Assembly (NCBI GenBank): GCA_023230585.1
Contig: JALNXB010000029.1
Span: forward strand, 1 to 25,346
Source of the DNA: a bacterium
GTDB lineage: Bacteria; Ratteibacteria; UBA8468; B48-G9; JAFGKM01
Length of the DNA stretch: 25,346 nucleotides
Direction of reading: 5' to 3'
Below are positions 7,005 to 15,161 of the stretch, in pieces; the stretch's first letter is position 1; each line of letters starts with the position of its first letter. The notes beneath the pieces were generated by a model. The model did no database searches. It was given only the letters and a program-made list of their open reading frames with translations, and was not told where the DNA came from. The translations under genes were made by a program, and so were the position numbers.

Positions 7005-8252
7005 ATGGGTATTAGTGTAGGTCTTGTTGGTTTAGGTGCATTTGGTACCAATTTTGTAGATGGTTTTAAAGCACACCCTTATGTTGACCGGATAGCATTA
7101 TGCGACAGAGAGCCAGAAAGGGTAAAAAAGTTGGCAGAAGACCCGTTTATGCAACATAAGTTTGACCCGAAAGATGCTTACCCTACACTTGATGATATAT
7201 GCAAAGCAGATCTGGATGCTCTTGTTATAATGACCCAACCGTGGCTACACGCTCCTCAATGTATTCAGGCGTTAGAATCTGGTAAACACGTAATGTCTGC
7301 TGTTCCCATTATAAGTGTTCCAGATAGCGACGAAATACTTGATTGGTGCGATAAACTGGTAAAAACTGTTGAAAAGACAGGTCAACATTATATGCTTATG
7401 GAAACCTCTTACTACCACCCTGAGATGATGTTCTTAAGACGGAAGAACGAAGAGGGTGCTTTTGGGAAATTTATAAGCGCTGAATGTGAATATAGCCATG
7501 ATTATAGCGGAGCTTGGGGTTGCAATCTTGTTAAGGTTGGAAAGGATAGATACGCGAGTCAGGCAGGACAGGAATGGGGAAAGATTGTAAAAGAAAAATA
7601 TACAGACAAAGGAATCCTACGCGGTTCAATGCACTATCCAACCCATTCTGTTTCAGGACCTTGCTCTATTATGAAAGCCCACGCTCTCAAGGTATCTGCC
7701 TTAGGGTTACCCGCAAGTGGTTATGACTATTACGCCAAAAATACTGCCTTTGTTAACACAACGGGTTTCTTCCATATGAGCAACGGTGCTACAATTACAT
7801 CAAGAGAATACCGAGAAATAACCGGGCACGGGTATGAGATAAATATTTATGGAACAAACGGAACCTGGCGAGATAGAAAGTGGCATTGGACAAAAAGAGA
7901 GTATAACGATGACCCTGCAAACTTTCGACCAGAAAGCGGCACGGAGGTTTTAACTCCAGAAGAGATGCGAGATCCACTCCCCCGTGAGGTTCAAATAGGA
8001 TTTATTCTATCTAAAAACCATTTTCTTTCAGTCAATGAAGTAGAAAATATGGACTTCAGTCCCACAGGACATTACGGTTCACATCCACATCTGGTACACG
8101 AGTTTATTGACTCTGTTTACAGAGAAAGAACTCCTGCCATAAACATTTGGGAAGCCGTAAGGTATATGGCAATGGGTGCAGTTGCTCATAAGTCCGCTTT
8201 AAAAGATGGAGAACTTCTTAATATACCTGATTGGGGAGATGCCCCTAAATAA
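7005..8252 (+). CDS. Gfo/Idh/MocA-family protein, copy 1 (GH109-like)
   Basis: The protein has 415 residues. The N-terminal Rossmann fold has the dinucleotide motif GLVGLGAFG (residues 6-14). A C-terminal alpha/beta domain follows from about 130. The usual catalytic EKP motif of the dehydrogenases is replaced by AVP (99-101), so the lysine is missing. That feature, plus MLMETSYYHPEMMFL, the EYSHD segment and HYPTHS (210-215), resembles GH109 NAD-dependent glycosidases, which use a bound nicotinamide to cleave sugar bonds without net redox. An atypical dehydrogenase is the alternative. There is no Tat or Sec signal. GGAGA precedes the ATG. It is about 86% identical by hand count to the next gene and probably co-expressed with it. 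Confidence 0.85.
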   Translation: MGISVGLVGLGAFGTNFVDGFKAHPYVDRIALCDREPERVKKLAEDPFMQHKFDPKDAYPTLDDICKADLDALVIMTQPWLHAPQCIQALESGKHVMSAVPIISVPDSDEILDWCDKLVKTVEKTGQHYMLMETSYYHPEMMFLRRKNEEGAFGKFISAECEYSHDYSGAWGCNLVKVGKDRYASQAGQEWGKIVKEKYTDKGILRGSMHYPTHSVSGPCSIMKAHALKVSALGLPASGYDYYAKNTAFVNTTGFFHMSNGATITSREYREITGHGYEINIYGTNGTWRDRKWHWTKREYNDDPANFRPESGTEVLTPEEMRDPLPREVQIGFILSKNHFLSVNEVENMDFSPTGHYGSHPHLVHEFIDSVYRERTPAINIWEAVRYMAMGAVAHKSALKDGELLNIPDWGDAPK

Positions 8253-8479
8253 AGTAAGGTGTAAAAAAGTATAAAGTGTTATTTATTCCTGTTTTTGCCT
8301 TCTACACTTGGGACTTATCCCGAGTACCCCAGAGGGAGGAAAATTTAGGTGGAATTGCATCTCGTTTTTACTACTTCTCCATAGGTGATGAAGTGAAGGA
8401 TAAAGAAAAGAGGTAAGACAAACTCAAAAGGTAGTATAACCAAATTCAGAAGAACTCAGTTAAAAACAAAGGAGAAAAA

Positions 8480-9724
8480 ATGGGTATTAGCATTGGTCTT
8501 GTTGGTTTAGGTTCATTTGGTACCAATTTTGCAGACAGTTTTAAGGCTCACCCTTATGTTGATCGGATAGCATTATGTGACAGAGAACCAGAAAGGGTAA
8601 AAAAGATAGCAGAAGACCCGTTTATGCAACATAAGTTTGACCCGAAAGATGCCTACTTCACACTTGATGATATATGCAAAGCGGATCTGGATGCTCTTGT
8701 TATAATGACTCAGCCGTGGTTACATGCTCCCCAGTGTATACAAGCATTAAAATCTGGCAAACAGGTAATGTCTGCTGTTCCCATTATAAGTGTTCCAGAT
8801 AGCGACGAAATACTCGATTGGTGCGATAAACTTGTAAGAACAGTAGAGGAGACCGGTAACCATTATATGCTTATGGAAACATCCTACTACCACCCAGAAA
8901 TGATGTTTTTAAGACGCAAAAACAAGGAAGGCGCATTTGGTAGATTTATAAGCGCTGAATGTGAATATAGCCACGATTATTCTGGTGCTTGGGGATGTAA
9001 CTTGGTTCAAGTAGGAAAAGCAAGAGGTGATAGCCAAGCAGGGAAAGAATGGAGAAAAACTGTAAAAGAAAAATATACTTCCAAAGGAATAAGGGGAGGT
9101 CCTATGCACTATCCCACCCATTCTGTCTCTGGCCCTTGCTCAATTATGGGAGCACACGCTGTTAAAGTGTCTGCTTTAGGGATACCCTTCACAGGTTACG
9201 ATTCTTACGGTAAAGGTGGTATGGCTAATACAACGGGTTTCTTCCATATGAGCAACGGTGCTACAATTACAGCAAGGGAATACCGAGAAATAACCGGGCA
9301 CGGGTATGAGATAAATATTTATGGAACAAATGGAACCTGGCGAGATAGGAAGTGGCATTGGACAAAAAGAGAGTATAACGATGACCCTGCAAATTTTAGA
9401 CCTGAAAAAGGAATAGATGAATTAACCCGTGAAGAGATGAGAGATCCCCTACCAAGAGAAGTTCAAAAAGGATTTATACTTGCAGAAAACCATTTTCTTA
9501 CTGCAAACGAGGTTGAGAATATGGACTACACTCCAAAAGGACACTACGGTTCTCATCCATTTCTTGTTCACGAATTTATTGATGCTGTTGCGCAAAGAAG
9601 AACTCCTGCCATAAACGTTTGGGAATCTGTAAGATATATGGCAATGGGTGCAGTTGCCCACAAGTCTGCATTAAAAGATGGAGAACTGCTTGATATACCT
9701 GATTGGGGAGATGCTCCTAAGTAA
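8480..9724 (+). CDS. Gfo/Idh/MocA-family protein, copy 2 (GH109-like)
   Basis: This is a 414-residue paralogue of the preceding gene with the same GLVGLGSFG nucleotide motif, AVP in place of EKP, and the HYPTHS motif. About 58 residues differ by my count. Changes cluster in the segment around residues 177-255 and in short surface stretches near 310-385, while the nucleotide-binding part and the THS region are nearly invariant. That pattern suggests the same chemistry with altered substrate recognition or partner contacts. One residue is deleted near 247. The same ribosome site (acaaaggagaaaaa) is kept, and a strong terminator follows. Confidence 0.85.
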   Translation: MGISIGLVGLGSFGTNFADSFKAHPYVDRIALCDREPERVKKIAEDPFMQHKFDPKDAYFTLDDICKADLDALVIMTQPWLHAPQCIQALKSGKQVMSAVPIISVPDSDEILDWCDKLVRTVEETGNHYMLMETSYYHPEMMFLRRKNKEGAFGRFISAECEYSHDYSGAWGCNLVQVGKARGDSQAGKEWRKTVKEKYTSKGIRGGPMHYPTHSVSGPCSIMGAHAVKVSALGIPFTGYDSYGKGGMANTTGFFHMSNGATITAREYREITGHGYEINIYGTNGTWRDRKWHWTKREYNDDPANFRPEKGIDELTREEMRDPLPREVQKGFILAENHFLTANEVENMDYTPKGHYGSHPFLVHEFIDAVAQRRTPAINVWESVRYMAMGAVAHKSALKDGELLDIPDWGDAPK

Positions 9725-9757
9725 AATGGCAGTTTACAGACAGAAATCGTAAAACAG

Positions 9758-9793
9758 AAAGCCCCCTACTATAACTTTAGTAGGGGGCTTTTT
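9758..9793. terminator. Intrinsic terminator between the Gfo/Idh pair and gspD
   Basis: A perfect 14-base stem (aaagccccctacta 9758-9771 with tagtagggggcttt 9778-9791) closes a six-base loop and runs into a T-run on the plus strand. The minus strand likewise reads aaaag..., with A/T pairs at the stem base, so it can serve both the Gfo/Idh operon and the convergent gspD. Confidence 0.92.
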
Positions 9794-9797
9794 ACTT

Positions 9798-12002
9798 TTA
9801 TTTTTCAATACCTTCAATATCTGGAACCTCTATATTGATTTGTAGGTTCTGCTCAACATCGTTAGTTTCAACACCACGCCTGCTCATATCTTTCAAATAT
9901 TTATCAAAAGCGCCTGGTTTTATGGCTTTAGGAGTAATAGTTACACCTTCAAGTTCTCCAGCAGATATATCTGTTAACATTTCTGGCATAGCAGCAACGT
10001 GAGGAGTTAAAAATATAAGAAGTTCTGTTTTTGTGTTATCAGAAGTGGTACGTCTGAAAAGTGTATTTATTAAAGGTATATCACCAAGTAAAGGGATTTT
10101 TCTCACTTCTTCTGTCTTTTTATCCTCCATAAGCCCACCAATAACTATAGTTTGTCCGTCCTGAATAGCCACTCTACTTGTTGCAGAACGTTTAGCAAAT
10201 ACTGGAGCATTAACATTTTCTGATATAGGTACAGTTGTTCCAGTTAAAGCCGAAATTTCTGGAGTAACATCAAGAATAACCAACCCTGCAGGGTTAATAT
10301 GAGGAGTGACAGTTAATATTATTCCAATATCTTGATATTGTATAGTATTTATAGTTTGACCGGAATCTGTCATACGAGAATTGGTGATAAAAGGAACCCT
10401 CTGCCCAACAGTAATCCTTGCGGCTTGGTTATCACTTCCAAGGATATACGGACGAGAGAGAACATCAAGTTTACCCACCTTTTGCAGAGCACTAACAGCC
10501 ATTGATAAATCCTGCTCAACCAAACTTATACCCAACCCTGAAGTGGGATCAGAAACCCCAAATTTACTAAATATTTTTCTGCTTCCATCAGAAGTGAGGT
10601 TAAGTAATGAGAACTCTGTCCCCAAATCAAGAGATTTATCGTGGGTAACCTCAGCAATAAGAACCTTAATAAGCACCTGAGGAACTGGTTTATCAAGGTC
10701 TTCAATAATCTCTTTTACACGTTCAAAATGTTTAGAAGCCGTCATAACCATCAGAGAATTCGTATCTGCATCTGCAACCACATATACCTGCCCAACAAGA
10801 TTGCTGGCTGTTAGAGTAGTTGCCATTGCAGTACTTTGCGCTCGCTGGGTAGCCGTTCTGGCAGCAGCCGCTCTTCCAGCAGTACCAGTAGCACTTGTCC
10901 CAAAAAGATTATTCAATATTGCTTCAATATTCTTTGCCTTAGCGTTTTTTACACTATAAAGAAAAACAGCTTGCTCCTCGGCAGGACTTGAATCTAATTC
11001 CTTTACAATATCTTCAACAACTTTCATAACATCAGGGGGAGCACTTACCATTAAAATGTTGGTCCTATCATCAGACGATGCGTTAACTTTAACATTGGCT
11101 TGTCCTCCATCTGCAGGGGCAGCAGTTCGAGTTGCTTGTGTTTGACCTGCTCTACCCGTAAATCGTGCAGATGCTTGTACTACCCCAGGTTGTCCAGGAC
11201 GTTGTGCGACCTGCTCAACTTTAAACATTTCGTTTATAAGTCGTGCCGTAGACGAAGCGTTAGCATATTCAAGCTGAAAGATTTTAACCTCAGCAACAGT
11301 AGAAACAACTGTATCTAAAGCTTTAACAATCTCTACAATACGTTTGATGTTTGCCTCAGTATCCGTAAGAATAAGAGAACTACTACTAACGTTAGCGGTA
11401 AGTTCAGCATAAGTTGGTAGCAGAGGAGTCAAGTCTTGTTTTAATTGAGTAATATTCAAATATCTAATGGGAATTATTTGAGTAACAACCATATCTGTAG
11501 GCTCAATTAAATCAGGGTTATTCCCTGAACGTACAGGAATATTTCTCTTTTTTGCGTCAGACAAAGGAACTATCTTTAAAGTTTTACCCATAGATATCGC
11601 TGCATAACCTTTTTCTTTAAGTGCAACATTTAACAAGGCAACAGACTCAGGTAAAGTTATAGGTTGCCTGCTGATAACAGTAATTCTTCCTTCAACTGTA
11701 GTTTCTCTAATAACCGAAAACCCAGCAACCTCGGACATATATTGAAGAATTGTATCAAGAGGAGCATCTTTAAAGTTAAGACGTATTGTCTTCTCTTTTG
11801 GAACCTCAACCTCTTCTTTAGGCAGAAGAGGTACAGTTTGAACAGAAGGTTTTGAAGCATCAACTCCCACCCCAAGTATTGTTTCAACAGGAGTAGTTAC
11901 TTTTTTTGGAACAGGCTCAACTTCTTGAGCATTTAGCGTAAAAATTTCACCCAACACCCAGAAAGCAAAAAGTATCAAAGAGCTCTTTCTTAAAATTTTC
12001 AT
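9798..12002 (-). CDS. gspD: Type II secretion system secretin GspD
   Basis: GspD forms the outer-membrane channel of the type II system. From the ATG at 12002 (AGGAGG upstream) it has 734 residues with a signal peptide (1-25, ending LNAQ). An upstream in-frame ATG at 12074 has no such site and would bury the signal peptide. N0 is at about 70-146, N1 about 173-232, N2 about 237-338, N3 about 345-436 and the secretin barrel about 440-685. The barrel ends in the family signature ...VAIQDGQTIVIGGLM...KIPLLGDIP...LLIFLTPHV. N2 and N3 carry Ala/Gly/Thr/Gln/Arg-rich loops (about 265-305 and 368-400). There is no obvious S-domain or lipobox. It is the last gene of the secretion locus, split from the rest by 570 bases of repeats. 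A promoter within that gap is possible but not convincing. Confidence 0.95.
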   Translation of the reverse strand: MKILRKSSLILFAFWVLGEIFTLNAQEVEPVPKKVTTPVETILGVGVDASKPSVQTVPLLPKEEVEVPKEKTIRLNFKDAPLDTILQYMSEVAGFSVIRETTVEGRITVISRQPITLPESVALLNVALKEKGYAAISMGKTLKIVPLSDAKKRNIPVRSGNNPDLIEPTDMVVTQIIPIRYLNITQLKQDLTPLLPTYAELTANVSSSSLILTDTEANIKRIVEIVKALDTVVSTVAEVKIFQLEYANASSTARLINEMFKVEQVAQRPGQPGVVQASARFTGRAGQTQATRTAAPADGGQANVKVNASSDDRTNILMVSAPPDVMKVVEDIVKELDSSPAEEQAVFLYSVKNAKAKNIEAILNNLFGTSATGTAGRAAAARTATQRAQSTAMATTLTASNLVGQVYVVADADTNSLMVMTASKHFERVKEIIEDLDKPVPQVLIKVLIAEVTHDKSLDLGTEFSLLNLTSDGSRKIFSKFGVSDPTSGLGISLVEQDLSMAVSALQKVGKLDVLSRPYILGSDNQAARITVGQRVPFITNSRMTDSGQTINTIQYQDIGIILTVTPHINPAGLVILDVTPEISALTGTTVPISENVNAPVFAKRSATSRVAIQDGQTIVIGGLMEDKKTEEVRKIPLLGDIPLINTLFRRTTSDNTKTELLIFLTPHVAAMPEMLTDISAGELEGVTITPKAIKPGAFDKYLKDMSRRGVETNDVEQNLQINIEVPDIEGIEK

Positions 12003-12089
12003 AAATAAAAACCTCCTATTTTTTATTGTGAGTAAATTTTGTAAACTATATATAATTTCAATAAATTTCGTCACCTATTGTTCCTCACT

Positions 12090-12572
12090 CATACGTTTTA
12101 TCTGCCATTTATGGCATTGCGAGGAATGCCTTCTAATGACGTGGCAACCCTCGTCTTTATCCTTGCCTTTGTCTTTCTTTTCCCCATTTCCTTTTCCGCC
12201 TTCGGCGAGATTGCCACGCTAAGAGGCGCTCGCAAAGACGGAATGGGGGGCTGTTAACAAAAGGTTCAAGCCTTTTGTTCCCCTACTCGCTCATTTTATC
12301 GTTCAAACGCCCAATTTTGTCATCCTGAACTTGTTTCAGGATCTCTCACTTAACCCACGCTGGTAGCAAGAAAAACGAGATTCCGGATCAAGTCCGGAAT
12401 GACATATAGGGGTAGTCTCCCATTTTATCCCTCTGCTATTCTTTTACTCTTAGTCTGTATAAAGACTCCCCTCATCCTTGATCCTTCTCCCTCAAGGGGA
12501 GAAGGCAAAAGCGTAGAAGGTGTTTGCACCGTAGTACCAGAGTGAGTAGATAACACCCCATACTTTTTTATT
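12090..12572 (+). repeat. Composite palindromic repeat, copy B, between gspD and the GspC-like gene
   Basis: This 480-base block explains the gap between the GspC-like gene and gspD. In order it holds ggcattgcgaggaatgcc (palindrome), gacgtggcaaccctcgtc, ccgccttcggcgagattgccacg..gctcgcaaagacggaatgggg, aacaaaaggttcaagccttttgtt (9-base stem), tcctgaacttgtttcagga (7-base stem), attccggatcaagtccggaat (8-base stem), a cccctcatccttgatccttc..ctcaaggggag unit, and gagtgagtagataacaccccatac. No coding potential is seen. Transcription from the upstream operon would have to cross all these hairpins to reach gspD. Confidence 0.85.
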
Positions 12573-12574
12573 TC

Positions 12575-13150
12575 TTATTGCAACTCCCTTTGCCTACGCA
12601 ACCTCAACCTTTCCAAAAGAGTGCTCTCATCAGGTTTATCAACCACCCTTATTACTTCGGTAGTGACAATTTCTACCGGTTGAGGCTTTTCTGGAATAAT
12701 AATATTATTAACTGCCGAGACATCCACATCGTCTGGTTGCCCAATAACCCCAGATATACTTTCACCTACCTTTACCCGAAACACTCTATCATTCTCTACA
12801 TACTCAACATAATCAAGAGTTATTGATTTAATCTTTTTATTTAAAACAATATTTTCGCTTCTAACTCGCTCGGTTTTTCTAAGAGAAATATCTTCAAAAA
12901 AAGCCACAAACTCTGAACCGTAAGCAACTATACCGGTTAAGATTTTTCTTGACATACGAATAGGTTTTTCTCTCAAAATAGATTCTTTCTCTACCACAGG
13001 AGGTAAAACTTTTGGAACACTACGGTCTTTTAAATAAATGTTTTTCTCATAAAGGATGTTATATCTTTCTTTAGAATAAAGGTTGTTTTCACCTGAACCC
13101 GCAATATTGATAAAGTAAAAGAATGTAAGCAAAAAGAGTATGATTCTCAT
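12575..13150 (-). CDS. Short GspC/PilP-like inner-membrane/periplasmic protein
   Basis: The protein has 191 residues with an N-terminal hydrophobic helix (about 2-18, signal peptide or single anchor). A linker with a PKVLPPVVE stretch follows, then a small beta domain (about 66-132, LTGIVAYGSEFVAFFED...RVFRVKVGESI). This domain resembles the homology region that GspC and PilP use to touch the secretin. The tail is charged (RLRLRRQRE). There is no lipobox cysteine. The start codon overlaps the gspM stop (TAATG). Position between gspM and gspD matches pilP between pilO and pilQ. Assignment rests on position and domain shape, so treat the name GspC with caution. Confidence 0.65.
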   Translation of the reverse strand: MRIILFLLTFFYFINIAGSGENNLYSKERYNILYEKNIYLKDRSVPKVLPPVVEKESILREKPIRMSRKILTGIVAYGSEFVAFFEDISLRKTERVRSENIVLNKKIKSITLDYVEYVENDRVFRVKVGESISGVIGQPDDVDVSAVNNIIIPEKPQPVEIVTTEVIRVVDKPDESTLLERLRLRRQRELQ

Positions 13151-13722
13151 TATTTTTCTCCTTCCGTTCTTTTTTCGGCTTCAGATTTAGTTTTATCAGA
13201 ACCCGACAACAAAGTAGGTGGACTCAGTTCTCCTATTCGTACTTGAAGAGTAAGGTCATCAACACCTTCTCTACGAACAGCAAGTTGTAAATTTTTTATT
13301 TTTATAGGTAACTGAGAACTCTCCATCTTCCATAAAAACTCACTTATATTCTTCATAGAACCTGTTCCCACCACTTGATATATTTGTTCATTCAACTTAG
13401 ATTTTTTATTTTCTCCTTCAGGTTTTAACAAAGATATTGATGCCCCACTCTCTTCCGCCCATTTTCTCAAAGCGTTTACAACCCCATACTCAGAGTCCTC
13501 ACCCTTAATGCTGGTCAGGTTTTCCCAATCAGGACCAACCTCTTTCCATTGCGAAAGGGTTTTACGTGAATTTCTTAGTTCAACAACAAGATTTTCTTTT
13601 TCGAGAATTAACTCCTCTCTCTTCTTTAAATACGGGGTAAGCAGAAACCTATCAAGAATCAGTACAAGAATTACACCAAAAGTTATTAAACCAATCTTGT
13701 GTTCTCTTTTTGACAATATCAT
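13150..13722 (-). CDS. gspM: GspM/PilO-like assembly protein
   Basis: The protein has 190 residues: a short cytoplasmic start, one membrane helix (about 10-28), a coiled coil (about 30-60) and a periplasmic ferredoxin-like domain (about 75-165). This is the build shared by GspM and PilO, which pair with GspL/PilN beneath the secretin. The C-terminus is a charged Ser/Lys/Glu tail. The start overlaps the gspL stop (ATGA). Sequence identity to named families is low by eye, so the call depends on domain order and context. Confidence 0.75.
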   Translation of the reverse strand: MILSKREHKIGLITFGVILVLILDRFLLTPYLKKREELILEKENLVVELRNSRKTLSQWKEVGPDWENLTSIKGEDSEYGVVNALRKWAEESGASISLLKPEGENKKSKLNEQIYQVVGTGSMKNISEFLWKMESSQLPIKIKNLQLAVRREGVDDLTLQVRIGELSPPTLLSGSDKTKSEAEKRTEGEK

Positions 13723-15146
13723 TTCACTTCCCTCCGAGCAACATTATCAATTTCACCCGTTTTATTAAACACAAAACTTATCGCAAATATATTATCACGG
13801 GCGCCCCCTCCACTCTGTCTAATATATAGCAGTTTTACATCAGAAAACCTGTCATTCTTTTGAAGGTTCTTAATAAACTCCATAACATTTTTACTATCAA
13901 CTGCTTTACCAGAAATAAGATTTCGCATATCTTCGCGTATAGCAATACTTGTAACCCATATTCTTTCTTCGGCAGGAAAAGAAAGAGTCATCTCTCTTAA
14001 ACACTCAATGAAAGCCATTTTCTCACCCCTCCAATCCTGCATTGAAGAAATAAAATCAAGAGTTTCTTTTGCAGTATCAAGTTCAGGAGAAATTTTTGAT
14101 AACTGTTTTCTTAGGGTCTCAACTTCATTAGTTTTATTCTTAACATCCAAAATTCCTATCCCTATTAAAATCAAAACAACTCCTATAGCAACAGCAACTT
14201 TCAAAAGGTTATCTTTCCACCCTATCTTTTTTCTAATTAACAACTTTGAGTGAAGAAAATTTATTGGCAGAGTCCTAATATCTCGCCCATTGCTTGCAAG
14301 CCCAATTGAAGCACGAAAAGCATCTTCTTTTCCTAACACCTTGCAAGGAACAGAAACATTCTTTTCAATAATTTTAAGTTCATCTTCTGTCAGTCCATAA
14401 TCATCTAAAACAATCAGTTCCGTTGGTATAGTTACATCTTGGTAATCGGGTGGTATTGTAAAAAATCTTTTAATCTCACGTGAAATAAAATCCAGTTTAC
14501 TCGAAGAAACCCTTTCTTCTTGTGCCTCTTCAGAAATTTCTGTAAAAGCGCCAAGATGTTTCAAAGAAGCTGGCATCCCATTAACAAAGAATACCAACTC
14601 GGAAGATTCTTTACCAAAATATATCACTAAACTATTCGAAGGTACTCCTTTAGTGGCAAGCAAAGCAAAGGAATACGGGATTATCGCTTTAGGTTTTAAC
14701 TTAGCTTTCTTTGAAATTTTTGAAATCCAATTCATCTTACTTTTATTTATTGCCAAAAGTAAGAGATTCTGTCCATCAGTTTCTTTTACTCCAAAAGTAG
14801 TGTAATCAAAAACAAGTTCATCTAAAGGTATCGAAAAATCTTTTTCTGACTCAATTCTTAGTAGGTTTAATAAGGTTTCTTTATCAGCAGGTGGGACCCG
14901 TTTCTCTTTCAAAAGAACCCATTTAGCAGGAACTCCAAAAATAACAGGCGAAGAGAGAGAAAACCGTTTTGAACGTAAAAAAGATTGAAGTTGGACCCCT
15001 AACTGTTCAGTATCAGATACGTTATCTGGTAGAACCCATTCAAAAGAACGGTTGACAAAATATGTTTTACCTTTAAAAGATAATTCAGAAACAAAAAAAG
15101 AGTGCTCTCCAAGAAGTATTCCCAAGAAGGTTTTCTTTTTAAACAT
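13719..15146 (-). CDS. gspL: GspL-type protein (PilM-like actin fold fused to PilN-like domain)
   Basis: The protein has 475 residues. Residues 1-290 form an actin-like cytoplasmic domain like PilM or the GspL cytoplasmic part (FLGILLGEHSFFVSEL at the start, SLVIYFGKESSELVFFVNG in the middle). A membrane helix follows at about 314-334. A coiled coil and a PilN-like periplasmic domain (about 350-475, ERIWVTSIAI...VMEFIKNLQ...FSDVKL) complete it. GspL couples the GspE ATPase to the periplasmic parts. The start ATG sits 15 bases after the gspK stop, and the end overlaps gspM by four bases (ATGA). Confidence 0.85.
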   Translation of the reverse strand: MFKKKTFLGILLGEHSFFVSELSFKGKTYFVNRSFEWVLPDNVSDTEQLGVQLQSFLRSKRFSLSSPVIFGVPAKWVLLKEKRVPPADKETLLNLLRIESEKDFSIPLDELVFDYTTFGVKETDGQNLLLLAINKSKMNWISKISKKAKLKPKAIIPYSFALLATKGVPSNSLVIYFGKESSELVFFVNGMPASLKHLGAFTEISEEAQEERVSSSKLDFISREIKRFFTIPPDYQDVTIPTELIVLDDYGLTEDELKIIEKNVSVPCKVLGKEDAFRASIGLASNGRDIRTLPINFLHSKLLIRKKIGWKDNLLKVAVAIGVVLILIGIGILDVKNKTNEVETLRKQLSKISPELDTAKETLDFISSMQDWRGEKMAFIECLREMTLSFPAEERIWVTSIAIREDMRNLISGKAVDSKNVMEFIKNLQKNDRFSDVKLLYIRQSGGGARDNIFAISFVFNKTGEIDNVARREVK

Positions 15147-15161
15147 TAAATTCCTCCATCA

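Larger units (their letters stand above)
6815..9724 (+). repeat. Tandem duplication of a Gfo/Idh gene with its upstream region
   Basis: Copy 1 starts at about 6815 (ttttgccttctac) and ends with the gene at 8252; copy 2 runs from about 8293 to 9724, offset by about 1,475 bases. Both the coding part and about 190 bases of leader are conserved, including ttgcatctcgtttttac, aaggataaagaaaagaggta and the acaaaggagaaaaa ribosome site. The leader's 5' end holds a hairpin (CCCTTGGG 6827-6834 with CCCAAGGG 6850-6857) that is degenerate in copy 2. Confidence 0.9.

Noticed and set aside
12028..12222. 64-codon plus-strand ORF upstream of gspD
   Set aside because: It runs through the gspD leader and repeat copy B and has no ribosome site or family signal.
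12090..12572. CRISPR array
   Set aside because: The repeated units are unlike each other, are palindromes of different length, and are not evenly spaced; no cas gene is present.
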